Below are positions 34,427 through 42,324 of a stretch of 64,000 nt of DNA, piece after piece. The notes under the pieces are model-generated. The model saw only the letters and a list, made by a program, of their open reading frames with translations. It was not told where the DNA came from and ran no database searches. The stretch is taken from positions 1 to 64,000 of the forward strand of contig CAZHQG010000007.1 in assembly GCA_964534275.1 (NCBI GenBank), given 5' to 3'. Made by a program: the position numbers and the translations under genes. The DNA comes from HRBIN30 sp964534275 (lineage in GTDB: Bacteria; Desulfobacterota; Binatia; HRBIN30). Each line of letters opens with the position of its first letter. The first letter of the stretch is position 1.

Positions 34427-35311
34427 TCACGGCCGTGCGGGCGTTTGATATTCGATCCCGATGCGCCCGAGGCGGATTTTGAACTCCTTCAGCACGGTGT
34501 CGGCGAGAAGCTGCTCCATTTCCTCGGGGTCCATCGCCACCAGATTTGCTCCCTGCCACTGAGCTTGCACTCCAGCGCGCCCCAGCTCGTTCTCGATTCG
34601 CTTGAACTCGGCTCGTGCCGGGTTGTTGCGGAAGGCGTCGGCAAACGTGGCCAGCATCCAATACGACATTTCCTTTTGCATGCGTTCGATGTCTGGCTTT
34701 CGCTCGGGATACTGCTTGATGAGCGAGCCAATGCGGTTTTCTCCGAACCCGACATGGCGCCGTTCGTCGGCAATGGTTCCCGACAGGGTGTGGGCAAATT
34801 TCGGATTCGTGCTTTCGGAAAGCGCGTGCATCATCTCGAAGACGCTGAACGCCATCCCTTCGAGGACGATGTTTTGTCCCACCACGCCTGCGACAAAGTC
34901 CTTCTTATCGACCTTCTCGAGCAGGACCTCGGCAAACTTGACCAGATTCGGATTTGCGTAATGCTGAATGGTGCTTTCCACGTCTTTCTTGGGCACTCCC
35001 AGATCGAGCAGACGCTGAGTGAAAATTTCCACGTGACGCGCCTCATCCAGCGTCTGGGTTGCGAGGAAACGCTTGCTGGCCTCGTCTGGAGCTGCATTGA
35101 TCAACCCCGACGACGCTGCCAGCGCGCAACGCTCCCCGACAACAAGCTGCACCGTGGTGCGAATTGCTTCTTCCCGCAGGATTTCGTTCTCCAGCAACAC
35201 CGCCGGCTCCTGTTCACCAGGACGATGCCCGTACTCCGTGCCCATGAGGTACCCTTGCGGACAGGACTCCAACCAGTTTTGGATCGAGTACGCCGCGAGA
35301 AAATCCGCCAT
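34427..35311 (-). CDS. R2-like diiron (ferritin-like) protein, first of tandem pair
   Basis: A 294-residue diiron protein, first gene of a three-gene operon. Predicted ligands: E60 (VVGERCALA), E90 and H93 (LDEARHVE), E151 (VLEGMAFS), E183 and H186 (ADERRHVGFG). The start at 35311 is firm, with AAGGAGGG 7 nt upstream. The paralogue 8 nt downstream has the same ligand layout but little identity elsewhere, so the two may form a hetero-oligomer or act on related substrates. Possible roles include fatty-acid desaturation, aldehyde deformylation, N-oxygenation or iron oxidation; nothing here decides among them. A palindrome lies about 90 bp upstream of the start. Confidence 0.8.
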   Translation of the reverse strand: MADFLAAYSIQNWLESCPQGYLMGTEYGHRPGEQEPAVLLENEILREEAIRTTVQLVVGERCALAASSGLINAAPDEASKRFLATQTLDEARHVEIFTQRLLDLGVPKKDVESTIQHYANPNLVKFAEVLLEKVDKKDFVAGVVGQNIVLEGMAFSVFEMMHALSESTNPKFAHTLSGTIADERRHVGFGENRIGSLIKQYPERKPDIERMQKEMSYWMLATFADAFRNNPARAEFKRIENELGRAGVQAQWQGANLVAMDPEEMEQLLADTVLKEFKIRLGRIGIEYQTPARP

Positions 35312-36041
35312 GTCTGAACCCTCCTTTCGAACCACAAGTTGGCTACGCCGAAACCTCTGGCCGCGGTCGCAATCAAAAGACGTGCCGCATGGGGAGCGAC
35401 CGACCGGTCGGGCGGGGCTTGCGCTGGTCGGTCACTGCTCTCCGATCCGTAGGAACGGCGGGCGAGGCGATTTCCATCGTTTGCAAATTTTCCGGTGGCT
35501 GGCGGTTTCGTCGCGGCTCATGACTCTGACGGTTGCCACGAAACTCCGTTGCCCGATTCTCTGCCCCGGCGAACGGGAAGGGCTTGCTGCGTACGTGCCC
35601 CGGGAGCCGGTGCGATACGCTTGGGCCCGCGAAGCAATTCGCGGGGAGCCTGCCCGGTCGCCAAAAGTTGACAGCGAGAGGTGTCTTACCGGGTCGCGTG
35701 TGTCGATCGAAGCGCGGGCCTGCCGATGATTTGCTGATGCACGTCATAGCAACGCAGGAGGCACCACGACCTTCGCGACCTTTTTACTGGTGCCTCTCGC
35801 GATGCCTCGTGTGGGGTGCTTCTCCGATTAACTGGAGTGCACAGCCTTACCGTCGAGCCGGAGGCATGGACTTGTGTGGATCGCCCTACCGGAACTCATG
35901 AACTTGTACGCGATCCTCGTTGTTCCGGCAGTCTCCCCAAGGCGACTGGGTTGAGCGCCAGGCTGGGAAGTACCCCGGCGATCCTGCCCCGGCTTGAAGG
36001 GGCGACGGTTCAGGATTGGAGCAGTTCGACAAAGTTTCTGC
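35312..36041. other. 730-bp non-coding region with several symmetric elements
   Basis: No supported gene. Open frames of up to 124 codons occur on both strands, but they are Arg/Pro-rich and unlike known proteins. Two features stand out: the palindrome near 35397-35414, and a 9-bp inverted repeat GAGGCACCA (35758-35766)/TGGTGCCTC (35788-35796) with a 21-nt loop. The region serves as the promoter area for the diiron operon and the downstream flank of a histidine kinase gene, so its length is more than needed. Confidence 0.5.
35397..35414. promoter_or_regulatory. Near-perfect 18-bp palindrome upstream of the diiron operon
   Basis: CGACCGACCGGTCGGGCG pairs eight of nine positions about its centre, with a perfect 12-bp core at 35400-35411 (CCGACCGGTCGG). 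A partner GGTCGGTC follows at 35426-35433 and could pair with GACCGACC at 35398-35405. The layout fits a TetR-type operator about 90 bp before the diiron gene start. Confidence 0.5.
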
Positions 36042-38084
36042 CTACCGACCGGAATCCGGAAGAATGACGGTGAACTCGGATCCCTCTCCTACAGTACTGT
36101 TCACCGTGATTTCACCGCCGAGCATCTCGACGAGGCGACGGACGATAAAGAGGCCGAGCCCCACGCCAGACTGCGAGCCGTGCGACACGGACGCTTGCTT
36201 GTACGGTTCGAAGATGTGCGGGAGAGCTTCCTGAGGGATGCCGATGCCTGTGTCGCGAACTTTGCAGACAAGGTGGTTTCCACGCGAGAACATCTGCACA
36301 CGCACTTCCCCGCGCTCAGTAAATTTGATGGCATTCCCGACCAGGTTTTTGAGGATTACGTGAAGTTTGTCGGGGTCGGTGTTCCAGATCAGACCCTCGT
36401 CTGCAATGTCGAAGGTTAGGTCGAGCCCTTTGGCTTCTCGTTGGTCGCGCAGTTCCTGTGCGACGGTGCGCGCCAGGTGAGCGACCGGCGTGGCCACCAC
36501 TTTTACGGCAAGCGTGCCGGCCTCGATGCGATTGAGGTCCAGCGTATTTGCAATGAGATCGAAAAGTTCTCGGGCGCGCAGCCGTACTCGGCGCAACGTG
36601 TGGTCTTGCTCTTCGTTGAGGGGACCGAAGGTTCCGTCGAGAAGCAAGTCGGAGTAACCCAAGATCACGTTAAGCGGGGTGCGCAGTTCGTGCGACATCG
36701 CGGCGACGAATTCCGACTTGGTTCGGTTCGCCTCCTCCAGTGCGCGAAGCGCGAGGACATGGTCGAGGGCGAGCGTCGTGAGTTGTGCGATTCCGTCCAG
36801 CAAGCGGAGTTGGGCTGGCTTGAAATGCCGCCTATTGCGATAACCGCTGCAGTGAAATCCAATTACGGCTCCGGCTTTGCGGAGCGCGGCCAGATAACGG
36901 GGCGCGGCATGCTCGCGCGGCAAAGGTGGGAGCGGGACCGGGAGAGACGGCACGTCCCAGGGCAGAAGTAAATGACCCTGCGCGCTCAGTCGCTCGCGCC
37001 ATTCCACGGACAGGGGAGGATTCAGCCACAGGGCTTCCATGACGTGGCGTTCGTCCCGAGTTTCACCGTAGCCACCGGCGAGCGTAAAGCGGCTTGTCTC
37101 TTCGTCCCACAGCCAAATGTGACTGAAATCGCAGCCGGCCTCTTCGCAAGTCAGGCGGCAGAACGCATCGAGAGGCTGGGAGTCGCCGATGACCGACAGC
37201 GCTTCGCGCCCAAACCGTGCCAGCGACTCGGCAAGTCGCGCTTGTTCCCGCTCAGCTTGCAACGCTTCGTCGGCCTCCACGGCAATGGCGATTTGTCTAC
37301 CCACAGCGCTGAGGATTTCGACCTCGGAAAAGCCGAACGGCTGTCCCGAGTGGCTACGAGCGGCGCAAAGCACGCCAAAGTGGCGGCGCTGTGCTTGCAG
37401 GGGTACGGCCACGTAAGCAGAGATCCCCAACTGTTCACACAGCTCTTGGGGTAGATAAGGCTGCTGCGTGATGTCGTTGGCTACGAGCACTTCTCCCCGA
37501 GCCACACGGCCGCCAAAAGGCTGCCCCGGGGGAAAGGCCATGCTTTGCAGCTGGGCGATGGCGGCGGGTGCGAGCCCAAACTGCGCCTGCAGTGTGTAGG
37601 CCTGGCGCTCTTCTTCAAATACGAAGGTGGCGAGCTTTTCGCACGGGAGCAAACGCGCGATGAGTTCGAGCACATCCGCGATCACCGCGGAAGGATTGCG
37701 AGCGGTGGTAATTAAGCGCACCGCGTCGAGAAGCAGTCGCGTCGCCGGCGGGAACCTTGAATCCGGTGGCGTCGTGTCGAGCACAACGCTCATGAACCGG
37801 GAGTCAACAGCTGTTTCGCTCACAAGGGCCTTGATCTGTACAGTTTCCCAACGGTTCGCCGAGTTCCGGACCTGTATTTGCGCAGCGTTGCCCGTCCGTA
37901 GACACTCTCGCACGGTCTGGCGGTCGCCCTTGTGCACAAAGCGAAGAGCTTGCTTACCAAGCAGGGCCTCCGGCAAATGACCGAGGAAAGATTCGTGGTC
38001 GGCGTACGCGGCTCGGATCCGGCCTGAACGGCTGACAAGCAAGACTAAGCTCCGCGATGTGGCGGTGGGCTCGGTACCATTCAT
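36042..38084 (-). CDS. Cytoplasmic PAS-GAF histidine kinase, orphan
   Basis: A 680-residue soluble sensor kinase. Order of parts: an N-terminal PAS-like domain (about residues 10-105), a GAF domain (about 115-275, ending in GFSEVEILSAVGRQIAIAVEA), a second GAF-like domain (about 290-450), a HisKA domain with H465 in AAMSHELRTPLNVILGYSDLL, and HATPase with VILKNLVGNAIKFTE and GVGLGLFIVRRLVEMLGG. No transmembrane segment is visible, so it senses a cytoplasmic signal or ligand through its GAF domains. No receiver domain or response regulator gene is adjacent. It is divergent from the DUF456 gene. Confidence 0.87.
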   Translation of the reverse strand: MNGTEPTATSRSLVLLVSRSGRIRAAYADHESFLGHLPEALLGKQALRFVHKGDRQTVRECLRTGNAAQIQVRNSANRWETVQIKALVSETAVDSRFMSVVLDTTPPDSRFPPATRLLLDAVRLITTARNPSAVIADVLELIARLLPCEKLATFVFEEERQAYTLQAQFGLAPAAIAQLQSMAFPPGQPFGGRVARGEVLVANDITQQPYLPQELCEQLGISAYVAVPLQAQRRHFGVLCAARSHSGQPFGFSEVEILSAVGRQIAIAVEADEALQAEREQARLAESLARFGREALSVIGDSQPLDAFCRLTCEEAGCDFSHIWLWDEETSRFTLAGGYGETRDERHVMEALWLNPPLSVEWRERLSAQGHLLLPWDVPSLPVPLPPLPREHAAPRYLAALRKAGAVIGFHCSGYRNRRHFKPAQLRLLDGIAQLTTLALDHVLALRALEEANRTKSEFVAAMSHELRTPLNVILGYSDLLLDGTFGPLNEEQDHTLRRVRLRARELFDLIANTLDLNRIEAGTLAVKVVATPVAHLARTVAQELRDQREAKGLDLTFDIADEGLIWNTDPDKLHVILKNLVGNAIKFTERGEVRVQMFSRGNHLVCKVRDTGIGIPQEALPHIFEPYKQASVSHGSQSGVGLGLFIVRRLVEMLGGEITVNSTVGEGSEFTVILPDSGR

Positions 38085-38236
38085 GTCGTGGCGATCGGTT
38101 TTAGGAAGGCGGATTGTGAGTTCAAGCGAATCATTGGTGCCAAGGCGGCACGCATGATGGCATGTTCACTTTTGCCGAGCAAACAAAAAGTGTCGTTGAC
38201 TGCCATTCGGATCCCCTGCAAACGGAGATCTTGAGC

Positions 38237-38743
38237 ATGGAGGTTTGGGTCGGAGCGGCTCTTGCAGTGGGCACCGGGATGTGTGCAGCCGTTTTGTTGC
38301 TGTTTGGCTTGCCCGGGACCTGGCTTCTTTGGCTGGTCGCAACCGTGTTCGCTTGGTGGACCGACTTTCGTTGGGTTGGCGTCGAGACGGTGGGAGCGTT
38401 GTTAGTGCTCGCGACTCTTGGCGAAGTTCTGGAGTTTTGGCTTGGAGCTTCAGCAGCGCGCCGTGTGCGCCCATCGTGGAAAGTAACTGCCGGCGCGTTA
38501 CTGGGTGGGTTTGTGGGTGCCTTGGCTGGCGCGCCAGTGTTGTTCGGGTTGGGTGCGTTAGTTGGGAGTTTGCTCGGGACGTTCCTAGGGGCCGCGGCAG
38601 CCGCTGGCCTCGAGGGGGCTCATCTGCGTGAAGTGCTCTTGATCGGCAGGGAGGCCATGCGAGGCCGATGGCGTGGGTTTCTGGCCAAGCTGGCGGTGGT
38701 CTTTGCGATGTCGGCTTTGTTGTTGTTCGCGACGGTGTTTTAA
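38237..38743 (+). CDS. DUF456 membrane protein
   Basis: A 168-residue hydrophobic protein of the DUF456 family with about four to five transmembrane segments and the Gly-rich glycine-zipper-like stretch LLGGFVGALAGAPVLFGLGA typical of the family. Function is unknown. The start at 38237 has GGAG nine nt upstream; the frame is open 25 codons earlier with a polar sequence. The alcohol dehydrogenase gene follows after 26 nt on the same strand. Confidence 0.8.
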   Translation: MEVWVGAALAVGTGMCAAVLLLFGLPGTWLLWLVATVFAWWTDFRWVGVETVGALLVLATLGEVLEFWLGASAARRVRPSWKVTAGALLGGFVGALAGAPVLFGLGALVGSLLGTFLGAAAAAGLEGAHLREVLLIGREAMRGRWRGFLAKLAVVFAMSALLLFATVF

Positions 38744-38769
38744 GGCAGCGAGGTTCGCTGGAGGGAGGA

Positions 38770-39807
38770 ATGCGAGCGGTCGTTTGGCGAGGTCCCGAGA
38801 ATGTCCAAGTCGAGACTGTTCCTGATCCGGAAGTATTAGAGCCACATACCGCTCTGGTGCGCGTGGCGGCCGCTTCGATTTGTGGCTCGGACCTGCACTT
38901 GTATCACGCCACGGTACCAGTGCTGCCGGGTACGATCTTGGGCCACGAAGCGGTGGGAACGGTCGTGAGCGTCGGTAGCCAGGTGGAACGTGTACGGCCG
39001 GGGGATCGCGTGCTCGTGCCAGCTGTTGTGGGTTGCGGGGACTGTCCCTCTTGCCGGCACGGCTACCCGGTTGGATGCGAGAGCTTGCCCGTGAGGGTGC
39101 TCGGTGTGTCTCCGTTACTTGCAGGCGTTCAAGCCGAGTATGTCGCGGTGCCGTACGCGGACTACAACCTGTGGACCCTTCCCCCCGAGGTGGAGGACCA
39201 CGACGCGCTTATGCTTGCGGACATTTTTCCCACGGGCTTCTTTGCGGCGGAGAACGCGGGCGTGCAGCCAGGCCAGGTGGTGGTCGTGCTTGGTTGCGGG
39301 CCCGTGGGATTATGCGCGATCCAATGCGTTCAATTGTTTTCTCCGGCGGGAGTTGTGGCGGTGGACCCAGTTGCCGAGCGATTGGAGGTCGCTGCGAGCT
39401 TTGGCGCCACCGTGTTATCCGTGGCCGACGACGTTGCCGGGCACGTACGCCGACTCACGCGCGGGCAGGGTGCCGACGCAGTGATCGAGGCCGTAGGCAG
39501 CGAAGAGACCTTGCGACTGGCGTTCGACCTGGTTCGGACAGGGGGCAGGGTCTCGATGGTGGGCGTGCTAGTTCGAGAGGATGTGCCTTTTCCTCTCGCA
39601 ACCGCTTTCCTCAAGGATGTCACGTTGCGTGTTGGTCTGGTGAACGTGCCCCGCTACTTGCCGCAGCTCTTCGCTCTGTTGCGCCGCGGCAAATTAAATC
39701 CCAAACGCCTCCTGACACACACGTTTCCACTCTCCGAGGCCCCTGCGGCGTACAAAACGTTCGACCGTAAAGCCGATGGATGCCTCAAGGTGTGCCTGGA
39801 ACCTTGA
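38770..39807 (+). CDS. Zinc-dependent medium-chain alcohol dehydrogenase
   Basis: A 345-residue MDR-family oxidoreductase. The catalytic zinc ligands C38 (SICGSDLH) and H59-E60 (LGHEAVG) and the structural zinc set C89, C92, C95, C103 (GCGDCPSCRHGYPVGC) are complete. The dinucleotide-binding loop is VVVLGCGPVGLCAI. The acid residue after the second helix (VAVDPVAERL) points to NAD rather than NADP. The start at 38770 lies directly behind GGAGGGAGGA. The substrate alcohol or aldehyde cannot be told; the closest look is the threonine/sorbitol dehydrogenase-like group. It ends just before a small gene on the opposite strand. Confidence 0.88.
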   Translation: MRAVVWRGPENVQVETVPDPEVLEPHTALVRVAAASICGSDLHLYHATVPVLPGTILGHEAVGTVVSVGSQVERVRPGDRVLVPAVVGCGDCPSCRHGYPVGCESLPVRVLGVSPLLAGVQAEYVAVPYADYNLWTLPPEVEDHDALMLADIFPTGFFAAENAGVQPGQVVVVLGCGPVGLCAIQCVQLFSPAGVVAVDPVAERLEVAASFGATVLSVADDVAGHVRRLTRGQGADAVIEAVGSEETLRLAFDLVRTGGRVSMVGVLVREDVPFPLATAFLKDVTLRVGLVNVPRYLPQLFALLRRGKLNPKRLLTHTFPLSEAPAAYKTFDRKADGCLKVCLEP

Positions 39808-39829
39808 GGATTCTCTGGCGCCCCGAGGG

Positions 39830-40168
39830 TTACCAGCGATAACGCACGACGACGCCAAAGTCGCCCGGCGCAAAGAGTTCCATTTGGAAACCCCTCCGCT
39901 GCGGGCGTGGAACGTTCGAGTTTTCGTCCAGATGGCTTTGGAGCAACATTTCCCGCGCGAGCAGCCCAAGTGGTTTCTGAACGAACGTCTCTACGGGAAG
40001 ACCGCGTGGATCGTCGCCCACGGTGCGCATTTCCCGGTTGGATACCGACACTTGCGCACACACCGGATACGCGAGCCACGCCGTCAGCATCATCGACCCA
40101 GCAAGCAAAGCTTTCGTACGATAACGTCGAGAATTTGAGCTTTTCGCGCGACCGCACCGCAACCGCAT
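39830..40168 (-). CDS. Small exported protein, unknown
   Basis: A 112-residue frame with a basic start and a hydrophobic core followed by a signal-peptidase-like PVCAQVS site (cleavage near residue 40). The mature part is polar and ends in Val-Val-Val-Arg-Tyr-Arg-Trp, with an aromatic C-terminus. No family is recognised. There is no clear ribosome site before the ATG and the frame is open upstream, so the start and the gene itself are moderately certain. Confidence 0.45.
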   Translation of the reverse strand: MRLRCGRAKSSNSRRYRTKALLAGSMMLTAWLAYPVCAQVSVSNREMRTVGDDPRGLPVETFVQKPLGLLAREMLLQSHLDENSNVPRPQRRGFQMELFAPGDFGVVVRYRW

Positions 40169-40411
40169 AACGTTGGCCCAGGTAGTATTTTTTTGCCCCT
40201 GTTCGCTCTGGAACGCAAGGGGATTTTCATGCTGCGCCGCCAATGGTTGCGACTCGAGACGCCACCCGCGCGACAACCATCCTGTGCGTTCCAAGTTGCG
40301 ATGCCGGGTGCCGATCGAACAACGCGATGCCCGGCCAACACGGGTGAGATACCGCTTGTACTCTACGCTCGTTCCGGCCAAGCTTTGACCAGCGTGACGC
40401 CACAGGGCGCT

Positions 40412-40831
40412 TCATCCCGGGGGGATCTCGCGGGCGAGGTCGAGAATGCCCAACCAGATCTCCGGTGGTACGGGCAAAACGGACAACCGCGGTAGACGCA
40501 CGAGTTCCCAGCGTGCCCACCGAGGATTCTGTTTGATCGCGGCTAAGGTGACCGGGCGTGGAAGCAGTTCGACCGGTTCCACGTCGACGACCACAAGGCG
40601 AGGATTCCTTGCCTGGGGATCCGGATACGCTTCGCGCACGCAGCGGGCGATACCGACTACCGCCTTCTCGGCTCCGGTGTGGTAGATGAAGATCGAGTCG
40701 TCCGCCCGAACTTGTCGTAGGAAGCTAAGTGCTTGCGGGTTTGTGACCCCGTCCCATACCGTGGATCGGTCGCGGAGCAAATCGGAAAACGAGTATGTGC
40801 TCGGTTCCGTTTTGAACAACCAGTGGGCCAT
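40412..40831 (-). CDS. EVE-domain protein
   Basis: A 139-residue single-domain protein of the EVE family (related to PUA and YTH folds, and to human thymocyte nuclear protein 1). EVE domains bind modified bases in nucleic acids. The start MAHWLFKTEPSTYSFSDL, the central VWDGVTNPQALSFLRQV and FIYHTGAEKAVVGIARC are characteristic. The ATG lies 7 nt after the tandem glutaredoxin gene, so the two form an operon. Why a base-reading domain should pair with a thiol protein is unclear. Confidence 0.88.
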   Translation of the reverse strand: MAHWLFKTEPSTYSFSDLLRDRSTVWDGVTNPQALSFLRQVRADDSIFIYHTGAEKAVVGIARCVREAYPDPQARNPRLVVVDVEPVELLPRPVTLAAIKQNPRWARWELVRLPRLSVLPVPPEIWLGILDLAREIPPG

Positions 40832-40838
40832 TGCCGTT

Positions 40839-41564
40839 TCAGTTGTCTGCAGCCGGCACTCCGTACCGCTCCTCTAGGTAGGCGACGATCTCGTCCGATT
40901 CGTACATGGCGGTGCCTGTGTTGGGATCCACCAGAAAAGGAACCTGAACTTTTCCTCCACGTTGGGCGAGTTCCTCCCGTTGCGGGCTGCCCTTGGGCAC
41001 ATTTCGCACCGCGTATTGCAAGTCGAGCTCGGAAAGAGCCTCTCGTACCTTCCGGCAGTATGGAGATGCTTCCATGTTGTACAGCTCCAGAGGCTTCAGC
41101 CGCCGGCGGCTGTTGGGCACCCGACAGCGGCTCCCGCGGGTCAGGCGCGCTGCACTAGCAGCCAGTGCCAGACCGTCGTTGACAATCCGCGGCAAGGGCA
41201 CGATGCTGCCGTGGCTTCGCCCCAGGCCGTATTGCCGGTACAGGTAGGAAACAATGTCGTCCGACTCGTACATTTCCGTTTCCGTGTTCGGATCGATCAA
41301 GTAGGGCACTTGCACTTTGCCACCGCGCCGTTTCAGTGCACCTCGGCGCGGACTCCCGTGTGCCACCGGCAAACTCAGGTAGTCGAGATCGAGCTCGCAC
41401 AAAGCTTCGCGCACTTTGCGGCAGTACGGGCACGCCTCGAACTCGTAGAGCTCGAGCAATTGTGTTGGCCCGTCGCGCTCGCTGCGCGTGACCACCGCGC
41501 GGAACCCGCGCGGATAGCGCAGCGCCGAAGCGACGAAAGAAGTAACGTCGTTGAGCAAACTCAC
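40839..41564 (-). CDS. Tandem glutaredoxin/GST-N domain protein
   Basis: A 241-residue protein with two copies of a thioredoxin-fold domain of the glutaredoxin/GST N-terminal type. The first (residues about 36-112) has the dithiol site C45-P-Y-C48. The second (about 161-235) has S167-P-Y-C170, a single Cys. Both are followed by RKVREAL and end with the VQVPFLVDPNT and MYESDEIVAYLEERYG patterns that hold glutathione in GSTs. The start is the GTG at 41564, with GGAGG about 8 nt ahead; an ATG at 41579 is the alternative. Active-site differences suggest one redox domain and one binding or deglutathionylation domain. Confidence 0.85.
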   Translation of the reverse strand: MSLLNDVTSFVASALRYPRGFRAVVTRSERDGPTQLLELYEFEACPYCRKVREALCELDLDYLSLPVAHGSPRRGALKRRGGKVQVPYLIDPNTETEMYESDDIVSYLYRQYGLGRSHGSIVPLPRIVNDGLALAASAARLTRGSRCRVPNSRRRLKPLELYNMEASPYCRKVREALSELDLQYAVRNVPKGSPQREELAQRGGKVQVPFLVDPNTGTAMYESDEIVAYLEERYGVPAADN

Positions 41565-41635
41565 CGGAGGCCCCTCCATCCGACCTGGCGCTCTTTCTAC
41601 TACAGGTCGAGCGTGCCACACAAGGAACGTTCTGC

Positions 41636-41656
41636 ACCGTGCCGCTTGCACACGGT
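41636..41656. promoter_or_regulatory. Inverted repeat between the glutaredoxin and VOC genes
   Basis: ACCGTG (41636-41641) and CACGGT (41651-41656) with a 9-nt spacer lie in the divergent gap, 20 bp before the VOC gene. A short two-part site like this could bind a dimeric regulator. Confidence 0.35.
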
Positions 41657-41675
41657 AAGATTCTTTAGCAAGCAG

Positions 41676-42119
41676 ATGCCAATGGGCTTGACGTTGACCC
41701 ACATTGGACTTTGCGTGGCGGATTTAAGTCGGGCGCGCCGCTTCTATTGCGACGGTTTGGGGTTTTCCGAGGTGTCGAAAATCGAAGTCGCGGGCGAACC
41801 GGCAGCGACCCTGTTGGAGTTAGCGGAAGTGGACCTGGAGGCAGTATACCTCGAGCGCGACGGTTTCCGCTTGGAACTGTTGCACTATCGGACCCCCGGG
41901 GTTGTGGCGACAGCCGTGCCTCGGCCGATGAATGCGCCAGGCCTTACCCACCTTTCGTTTCGTGTGGACGATGTGGATGCGACGGCTGAACGGCTGTGTT
42001 TGCTTGGGGGTACGCTTCTGCGAGGGACTCGGATTGAGTTGCCTGGATTGGGGGCCGTGGCGGCCTTCGTGGTGGACCCAGATGGGACCCGGATCGAGTT
42101 GGTTCGCTTGCCGTCTTAG
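41676..42119 (+). CDS. VOC-superfamily (glyoxalase-like) metalloprotein
   Basis: A 147-residue single VOC domain made of two beta-alpha-beta-beta-beta modules. The usual metal ligands are seen: His in LTHIGLCVADL, Glu in FRLELLHY, His in LTHLSFRVDDVD and Glu in DPDGTRIELVRL. Members include glyoxalase I, methylmalonyl-CoA epimerase and ring-cleavage dioxygenases. The pattern RARRFYCDGLGFSE resembles lactoylglutathione lyase-like proteins. A methionine two codons downstream is an alternative start. It is divergent from the glutaredoxin gene, and glutathione may be common to both, but that is speculation. Confidence 0.85.
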   Translation: MPMGLTLTHIGLCVADLSRARRFYCDGLGFSEVSKIEVAGEPAATLLELAEVDLEAVYLERDGFRLELLHYRTPGVVATAVPRPMNAPGLTHLSFRVDDVDATAERLCLLGGTLLRGTRIELPGLGAVAAFVVDPDGTRIELVRLPS

Positions 42120-42164
42120 AATCGGGCGACCGCCAAGGTGTCGGGGCAAAGGGCTGAGCTGGCG

Positions 42165-42195
42165 CTCGCAGCATCGCAGTGATGCGAGGAGTTTT
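42165..42195 (+). terminator. Possible terminator after the VOC gene
   Basis: CTCG-CATC (with a CAG bulge) pairs with GATGCGAG (42181-42188) around a 5-nt loop, followed by GAGTTTTGA with four T (42192-42195). It lies 46 bp after the VOC stop and ahead of the OmpA promoter. Confidence 0.45.
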
Positions 42196-42206
42196 GACTT
42201 CACCCC

Positions 42207-42234
42207 TTGACAGTGGTTTGTTCGGCACTATCAA
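42207..42234 (+). promoter_or_regulatory. Putative sigma70-type promoter of the OmpA gene
   Basis: A perfect TTGACA (42207-42212) and TATCAA (42229-42234, four of six) are 16 nt apart, about 90 nt before the OmpA start. A long untranslated leader of about 85 nt follows. Confidence 0.6.
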
Positions 42235-42324
42235 GCCCACACCGCGTTTTTTGGCCATTAGCCATGGAAGCGCACAAAGGTGGAATGCGGGTGGGACCCG
42301 CCAGAGCACAAGAGGAGGAGCACG

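Noticed and set aside
35373..35901. Several 120-codon frames in the gap before the histidine kinase
   Set aside because: Arg/Pro-rich composition, no ribosome site, no family match and mutual overlap on both strands.
40962..41675. Long plus-strand extension before the VOC gene
   Set aside because: It is antisense to the tandem glutaredoxin gene, whose CPYC and VQVPFLVDPNT motifs are clearly real. The VOC domain itself begins at 41676.
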